A DNA stretch of 64,000 nucleotides. Source: Saprospiraceae bacterium. GTDB taxonomy: Bacteria; Bacteroidota; Bacteroidia; Chitinophagales; Saprospiraceae. The notes under the pieces are model-generated. The model was not told the DNA's origin and ran no database searches. It was given only the letters and a program-made list of their open reading frames with translations. Within the stretch, counting starts at the first letter, position 1; the number at the start of each line of letters is the position of its first letter. Both the position numbers and the translations under genes were made by a program. This document shows positions 61,212 to 64,000 of this stretch, piece after piece. The stretch is taken from assembly GCA_028285545.1 (NCBI GenBank), contig JANQPA010000094.1, forward strand, positions 1 through 64,000, read 5' to 3'.

Positions 61212-62715
61212 AACTTTTTGTCCAGGCCGTTCCATCCTTCCCATCCTTTAACTCAATACCCAGAGCCTTCAGATCATCGCGAATTTTATCAGAAGTAGCC
61301 CAGTCTCTTCTGAGACGAGCTTCCTGGCGCAAATCAATCAAAACATTCATGATGCCATCTACTACGCCATCCTCATCTTCTGCAATACTTTCCTCCTTGA
61401 GGCCAAAAACATCAAATACATAGTCCTGGAAAGTCTTTTTGACCAGGTCTAATGTTTCAGCTGTCAGGTCATTAAAGGACAATTGCCCTCCTTTTAAGCT
61501 GTTAACCTTAGGGACGATTTCAAATAATCGAGCCAATGCCTTTGGTGTATTAAAATCGTCTGACATTTCTTCATGAACTTTTGCTACCAGTTCCTGAAGG
61601 TCTTTGTCCAGCTTACCGGCTTTTCCATTTCCTGGGTGCTGCAAGTTTTGTAGTACTGAAAGTGCATCCATCAGTCGATGGTAGCCTTTTTCGGCTGCCT
61701 GCAATGCTTCATCCGTAAGGTCCATGGTACTTCGATAATGAGTCTGAAGCATAAAGAAGCGAATCACCATTGGGCTGTATCCTTTGGAGATGTGCTCCAC
61801 CTTTTCTCCATCAATGGTTTTGCCTGTAATCAGTTCATCAGGAGAAATGGTGTTTCCTTCGGATTTGGACATTTTTTTGCCATTCAGCAATAACATATTG
61901 GTATGAAGCCAATAACGGGGTCCTTCGCAATTGCAAGACCCAACATTTTGGGCAATTTCATTTTCATGGTGTGGAAATTTCAGGTCGTTTCCACCACCGT
62001 GGATGTCGAATTGCTCTCCAAGATATTTTCTACTCATGGCTGAGCATTCCAGATGCCATCCCGGGAAGCCTACACTCCATGGGCTGTTCCATTTCATGAT
62101 ATGCTCTTCAGAAGCTCTCATCCAGATGGCAAAATCGACAGGATTTCTCTTTTCATCCTGGTTTTTCAGATCTCTGGATTCCGCAATTAAGTCATCAATT
62201 TTTCTTCCGGACAATTCACCATAAATTCCTTTCTCTGCTTTAAACTTTACCGTGTCGAAATAAACGGAACCATTAGCCTCATAGGCATAGCCATTATCTA
62301 TAATTTGTTGAACCATTTCAATCTGTTCGGGGATATGCCCTGTTGCTCGTGGTTCAATGTTCGGAGGAAGAGCATTAAAAATACTCATCATCTCATGAAA
62401 GTTGATGGTAATTTCCTGGGCTATCTCCATGGGCTCAAGGTTTCTAATCTTAGCCTCCTGGCTCACCCGGTCCTCCCCATCATCCAGCAAGTGCCCTACA
62501 TCGGTAATATTACGAACATACCTGACACGATACCCGAGATAGAGCAAATAGCGATAAATGATATCAAAACTTACAAAGGTTCGGCAGTTACCCAGGTGAA
62601 CATCTTTATATACGGTAGGGCCACAGACGTACATGCCAACAAAATTCTCATGAAGGGGCTTAAAAGTTTCTTTTTGTTTTTTGGGACTATTGTAAAGCTT
62701 TAACTCTTTTTGCAT
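61210..62715 (-). CDS. cysS: cysteinyl-tRNA synthetase
   Basis: A 501-aa class I synthetase from the ATG at 62715 (the frame is open to 62784, but the upstream part would be a hairpin leader). Zinc ligand Cys31 precedes the HIGH-type HLGN (40-43); KMSKS is complete (KKMSKSEGN), and WHLECSAMS and HGGNDLKFPHHENEIAQ are typical. It charges tRNA-Cys. Length is normal for the family. Convergent with the VPS10-like gene. Confidence 0.98.
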   Translation of the reverse strand: MQKELKLYNSPKKQKETFKPLHENFVGMYVCGPTVYKDVHLGNCRTFVSFDIIYRYLLYLGYRVRYVRNITDVGHLLDDGEDRVSQEAKIRNLEPMEIAQEITINFHEMMSIFNALPPNIEPRATGHIPEQIEMVQQIIDNGYAYEANGSVYFDTVKFKAEKGIYGELSGRKIDDLIAESRDLKNQDEKRNPVDFAIWMRASEEHIMKWNSPWSVGFPGWHLECSAMSRKYLGEQFDIHGGGNDLKFPHHENEIAQNVGSCNCEGPRYWLHTNMLLLNGKKMSKSEGNTISPDELITGKTIDGEKVEHISKGYSPMVIRFFMLQTHYRSTMDLTDEALQAAEKGYHRLMDALSVLQNLQHPGNGKAGKLDKDLQELVAKVHEEMSDDFNTPKALARLFEIVPKVNSLKGGQLSFNDLTAETLDLVKKTFQDYVFDVFGLKEESIAEDEDGVVDGIMNVLIDLRQEARLRRDWATSDKIRDDLKALGIELKDGKDGTAWTKS

Positions 62716-62730
62716 GATGTGATTTCTTAA

Positions 62731-62766
62731 GTAGCGCAAAAGCAGCGGCCACTGTTTTTGCGCTAC
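62731..62766 (-). promoter_or_regulatory. leader hairpin upstream of cysS
   Basis: GTAGCGCAAAA (62731-62741) and TTTTGCGCTAC (62756-62766) are complementary over 11 bases, between the candidate promoter and the start codon. It would fold in the cysS 5' UTR. It is not a recognisable riboswitch or T-box. Confidence 0.5.
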
Positions 62767-62783
62767 TAGTTTATAGATTTGCA

Positions 62784-62791
62784 CAAAAATA
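62784..62791 (-). promoter_or_regulatory. candidate -7 box of cysS
   Basis: The minus strand reads TATTTTTG, fitting TAnnTTTG, about 70 bases before the cysS start, upstream of the leader hairpin. Confidence 0.45.
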
Positions 62792-62810
62792 ATAAAGTGA
62801 TTGAAATCCC

Positions 62811-63881
62811 CTAAAGTCTGGGTTCAATAATTGTTGAAACGGGCTTGTGATCTGAAAAGTTCCTTTTTCCGGTATAAAATGAAGTAATTTGAAACAATGG
62901 AGCTACAAAAATATAGTCAATTCGGAGTCCTGGAATAGGTCCAGTATAAGTAGTTGCAAAACCATTTCCTTTTTCCTTAAAAGAATCTTGTAATCCCATT
63001 GAAAGAATTCGATAAGAATAGGAAAGCGGGACATCATTAAAATCTCCACAAATGATCACGGGGTGGGGGCTTTCCTGAATCTCTTTGGCAATTTCTTCTG
63101 CCTGTAATGCTCTTTTTTGAGCTGCTTTTTTATAACGGCCCATGATTCCTTTGATTCTGGACCAGGTCTTTTTTTCTTTTAAATTCCCATTTTTCCGAAC
63201 CTCCTCTGTCATCCCTGTAATGCCATTGGATTGTAGATGAACATTAAAAACTCGGATAATTTGTCGATCATTCCATTTTATATCTGCCCATTGGTAGCCG
63301 TTTGTGGAAGATTCAAAGTATTTGGATTGTGTTTTTATGACAGGAAGTTTGGTTAGTATTCCTAAACTTCCTTTACCCTGTATGGTTTTGTATGCTGGAT
63401 CTACAGGATTCTGTTTAAGTGCTCTGCACTTTTTTATAGCATAGGGCAAGTTTGGAACTTCTTGAAAGCAAAAAATCTGCGATTTCTCCTGAGCGATCAA
63501 AGTAGCAAATTCAAAATAAGCCTTACTTTTTTCGGTGTTTTTTTGATCTTTTGGAACGATACTATGTGCGTTAAAGGAGCTAAGTTTTATATTATGTTCG
63601 AGATTTTCTTTTATTCTACTACTATTGAACCCTATATAAGAGCGAACATACCCCCAGCCCATAATAATGGTCAGCAGAGAGAAAATAAAATATCTTTTTC
63701 GTGTACCCAGCCAAAAGAGGACGAAGGCGAAATTAAAAAAGAGGAGCCATGGAAAGATAAGTCCAAAAAATGTGATGGGCCAAAAGATGGAAGGGCTTAC
63801 AAAAGGAGCCAGATAAGCGAGCAGGGTAATGAACAACAGAGAAACATTGATCCAACGCAGATGATTTTTTATTCGCTTCAC
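62811..63881 (-). CDS. endonuclease/exonuclease/phosphatase-family membrane protein
   Basis: A 356-aa protein from a GTG start with three N-terminal membrane helices (~13-85), then an EEP domain: SSFNAHSIV, IFCFQEVPNLPY (catalytic Glu), VIICGDFNDVPLSYSYR and RNFSDHKPVSTII (His). It would cleave a phosphodiester or phosphomonoester at the outer face of the membrane; the substrate is unknown. Its start lies nine bases after the rhomboid gene's stop, so the two may be co-transcribed. Confidence 0.9.
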   Translation of the reverse strand: MKRIKNHLRWINVSLLFITLLAYLAPFVSPSIFWPITFFGLIFPWLLFFNFAFVLFWLGTRKRYFIFSLLTIIMGWGYVRSYIGFNSSRIKENLEHNIKLSSFNAHSIVPKDQKNTEKSKAYFEFATLIAQEKSQIFCFQEVPNLPYAIKKCRALKQNPVDPAYKTIQGKGSLGILTKLPVIKTQSKYFESSTNGYQWADIKWNDRQIIRVFNVHLQSNGITGMTEEVRKNGNLKEKKTWSRIKGIMGRYKKAAQKRALQAEEIAKEIQESPHPVIICGDFNDVPLSYSYRILSMGLQDSFKEKGNGFATTYTGPIPGLRIDYIFVAPLFQITSFYTGKRNFSDHKPVSTIIEPRL

Positions 63882-63890
63882 AATTTAAGT

Positions 63891-64000
63891 TTAGCGTTTG
63901 CTGGCATTAAAAAGAAACTCCTTTTCTTCTTCCGTCAGGCTTTCATAACCTGATACTTTTATTTTATCCAAAATAGCATTCAGTTTTTCTTCATAGTTTA
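63891..64000 (-). CDS. C-terminal end of a rhomboid-family protease (partial, DUF6576-type tail)
   Basis: The stop codon is at 63891-63893 and the frame runs off the window. The visible tail is NYEEKLNAILDKIKVSGYES, then LTEEEKEFLFNASKR, which matches the conserved C-terminal extension of Bacteroidota rhomboid proteases. The membrane domain lies outside the window. Confidence 0.7.
   Translation of the reverse strand, partial: NYEEKLNAILDKIKVSGYESLTEEEKEFLFNASKR

Noticed and set aside
1..64000. tRNA, rRNA or other structured RNA genes
   Set aside because: I looked in the gaps for cloverleaf arms and conserved rRNA words and found none; the gaps are short and mostly hold palindromes.

Overview
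The window is a stretch of a low-GC chromosome from a member of the Bacteroidota, probably a free-living Saprospiria- or Cytophagia-type bacterium. Evidence for this is the protein families (DUF4212 plus sodium symporter, DUF3667, DUF5916, LytS/LytTR pairs, PadR plus FtsX-type permeases, DUF6576-type rhomboid tail), the N-terminal signal peptides ending in ..GQ or ..AQ, lipoboxes, candidate TAnnTTTG -7 promoter boxes, and weak Shine-Dalgarno sites. No rRNA, tRNA, CRISPR array, transposase or phage gene was seen.

Region 1-9362 is accessory DNA. It holds an orphan secreted protein, an AraC-type membrane regulator with a hydrolase-like lipoprotein, a serine-hydrolase lipoprotein, a probable effector-associated-domain (EAD11-like) protein, a GC-rich SDR, a broken Fic gene and another orphan secreted protein. 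Between them are inverted-repeat elements resembling integron attC sites. Two single-gene units have a 5' end exactly complementary over 9 bases to a box at their 3' end, as expected for gene cassettes. No integrase is visible.

Region 9363-23197 is catabolic. It has a FAD aromatic-ring monooxygenase with an odd MBL-fold hydrolase, a sodium symporter pair, and a minus-strand kynurenine operon (aminomuconate-semialdehyde dehydrogenase, HaaO, ACMSD-type decarboxylase, KynU, Kmo, RidA-type aminomuconate deaminase). Together these could take kynurenine to 4-oxalocrotonate. Tryptophan dioxygenase and kynurenine formamidase are not in the window.

Region 23375-34028 has DUF3667, an OXA-like class D beta-lactamase lipoprotein, acetyltransferases, a DUF5916 protein, a compact six-gene operon around an amidohydrolase and a cysteine hydrolase, and a secreted S10 carboxypeptidase. 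Region 34154-38441 has a PadR-controlled FtsX/MacB-type permease with a striking double operator, and a SUKH-domain gene.

Region 39002-43571 is one minus-strand operon: GH13 amylase, LytS-type kinase, LytTR regulator, PfkB-family kinase. Region 43686-64000 contains a divergent shikimate-kinase-like protein, two more members of the hydrolase-like family, an AraC regulator, a DJ-1/PfpI protein fused to a metal-binding domain, a sialidase-like protein, the methionine-salvage genes mtnBDC, a TPR/adenylate cyclase, a CrtA-like monooxygenase, an S41 protease, a giant sortilin/BNR-type secreted protein, cysS, an endonuclease/exonuclease/phosphatase protein, and the tail of a rhomboid protease.

The most unusual signals are: (1) the attC-like cassette signatures; (2) a hydrolase-like lipoprotein that has lost its nucleophilic serine and its catalytic histidine while its two paralogues keep them; (3) many long, perfect or near-perfect intergenic palindromes whose sequences are mostly unrelated to one another; (4) the amylase/two-component/sugar-kinase operon.
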